The notes below the pieces were generated by a model. That model was not told where the DNA came from. It worked only from the letters and a program-made list of their open reading frames with translations, and did no database searches. From the NCBI GenBank assembly GCA_963606545.1, contig CAVCYP010000041.1:1-14315 (forward strand): a stretch of 14,315 nucleotides of DNA. Reading direction: 5' to 3'. Both the position numbers and the translations under genes were made by a program. Shown here in pieces: positions 13,850 to 14,315 of this stretch. This DNA comes from UBA9732 sp963606545. GTDB taxonomy: Bacteria > Spirochaetota > Spirochaetia > Sphaerochaetales > Sphaerochaetaceae. How positions within the stretch are numbered: position 1 is the stretch's first letter; every line of letters begins with the position of its first letter.

Positions 13850-14295
13850 CCCTGCACCTCCTTCTGCTCAGCCTTCATGAGGTTAATCTTCCAAATTACA
13901 TTGTAAATGAGAAGAGCAACCACAACAATGCAAAGTCCAAAAATAACATAGTGGATATCGAACCAGAAGGTTGATTCTGTATAATGTTTCTTCCAAAGTT
14001 TTGCAAATTTTGCCAGGGCCTCAAAGTCTACGGCCTTCCATTGAGCTTTAAAGACTTCAATTTGAATATGTCCCCAAATACACACAAAAAGTGTAATTAC
14101 GGAATACAAGGCAGTGGTGACATAGTTTGCAATATAATATTTTCTGCGGTTTGAAGTTTGAAAAACAAAAAGGAGACACGCCGCAATTATCATGACTATA
14201 GAAGAGATTAAAAAGCTCTTATTAAAGCCTTGCATGTTATAGTAGACAATTGACCCTGGGACCTGTGTCTTTTCATGATTATTTGGGTCTGTCAT
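13846..14295 (-). CDS. Uncharacterised three-span membrane protein of the ABC cassette (149 aa, start uncertain)
   Basis: No named family is recognised. Hydrophobic segments lie at about 26-45, 55-76 and 110-137, with a basic loop QTSNRRKYY (46-54) and a 33-residue probably external loop rich in aromatic and charged residues (77-109). I use the ATG at 14295, but no ribosome binding site precedes it and its frame stays open to the window edge, so the gene may begin outside. Alternatively, an upstream gene ending in the -1 frame (TGA at 14294-14292) would overlap this ATG by four bases, like the next junction (ATGA at 13846-13849). In both cases the operon continues beyond the right edge. The three spans resemble the last three spans of the 184-residue protein in spacing and loop charge. 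Confidence 0.75.
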   Translation of the reverse strand: MTDPNNHEKTQVPGSIVYYNMQGFNKSFLISSIVMIIAACLLFVFQTSNRRKYYIANYVTTALYSVITLFVCIWGHIQIEVFKAQWKAVDFEALAKFAKLWKKHYTESTFWFDIHYVIFGLCIVVVALLIYNVIWKINLMKAEQKEVQG

Positions 14296-14315
14296 AGTTG
14301 CATAAAGACAATCAT

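Noticed and set aside
1..14315. CRISPR arrays, tRNA or rRNA genes, insertion sequences, phage or plasmid genes
   Set aside because: No regularly spaced repeats, cloverleaf-like sequences, transposase motifs or terminal inverted repeats were seen. The only tandem repeat is the two-unit element after kduD.

Overview
The window reads as chromosome of a diderm, low-to-mid GC, polysaccharide-using gut anaerobe. The best guess is a rumen or intestinal treponeme (Spirochaetota). The reasons are three signal-peptide-bearing outer-membrane beta-barrel genes of the Wzi-like kind, with no TonB/SusCD genes, beside pectin-catabolism genes and an ABC cassette that resembles uncharacterised gene sets of gut anaerobes. 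This assignment is inference; no marker gene is present.

Layout. (1) 1-386: a DtxR/MntR-type metal-responsive repressor; its start codon begins one base before the window. (2) 402-5656: three outer-membrane beta-barrel proteins sharing a Wzi-like core motif. Two are in a leftward pair (402-1916, 1945-3678). The third (3887-5656) is a divergent paralogue of the second. They are separated by a 208-bp region with two opposing sigma70-type promoters that share elements in the same order. (3) 5742-6389: a YoaK/DUF1275 membrane protein behind a clear terminator. (4) 6495-9870: a uronate/pectin block. The tightly coupled leftward operon kduI - pectin methylesterase (CE8) - alpha/beta-hydrolase esterase diverges from rightward kduD, with back-to-back extended -10 promoters. 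(5) 9880-10004: two tandem 39-bp palindromic units, then a strong bidirectional terminator. (6) 10006-14295: a leftward operon, open at its upstream end, with two full-length MalK/UgpC/MsmX-type ABC ATPases and four small multi-spanning membrane proteins that do not look like MalF/MalG permeases.

Working together (inference): oligogalacturonides carrying methyl and acetyl groups cross the outer membrane, perhaps through the beta-barrels, and are imported by an ABC system. They are de-esterified in the cytoplasm by the signal-less CE8 enzyme and the esterase. The unsaturated uronate product goes through KduI and KduD to 2-keto-3-deoxygluconate. The least explained part is the ABC-ATPase/membrane-protein cassette. 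It is built as two small membrane proteins plus one ATPase, twice, and is my candidate for an undescribed system. Every gap between genes is under 300 bases.
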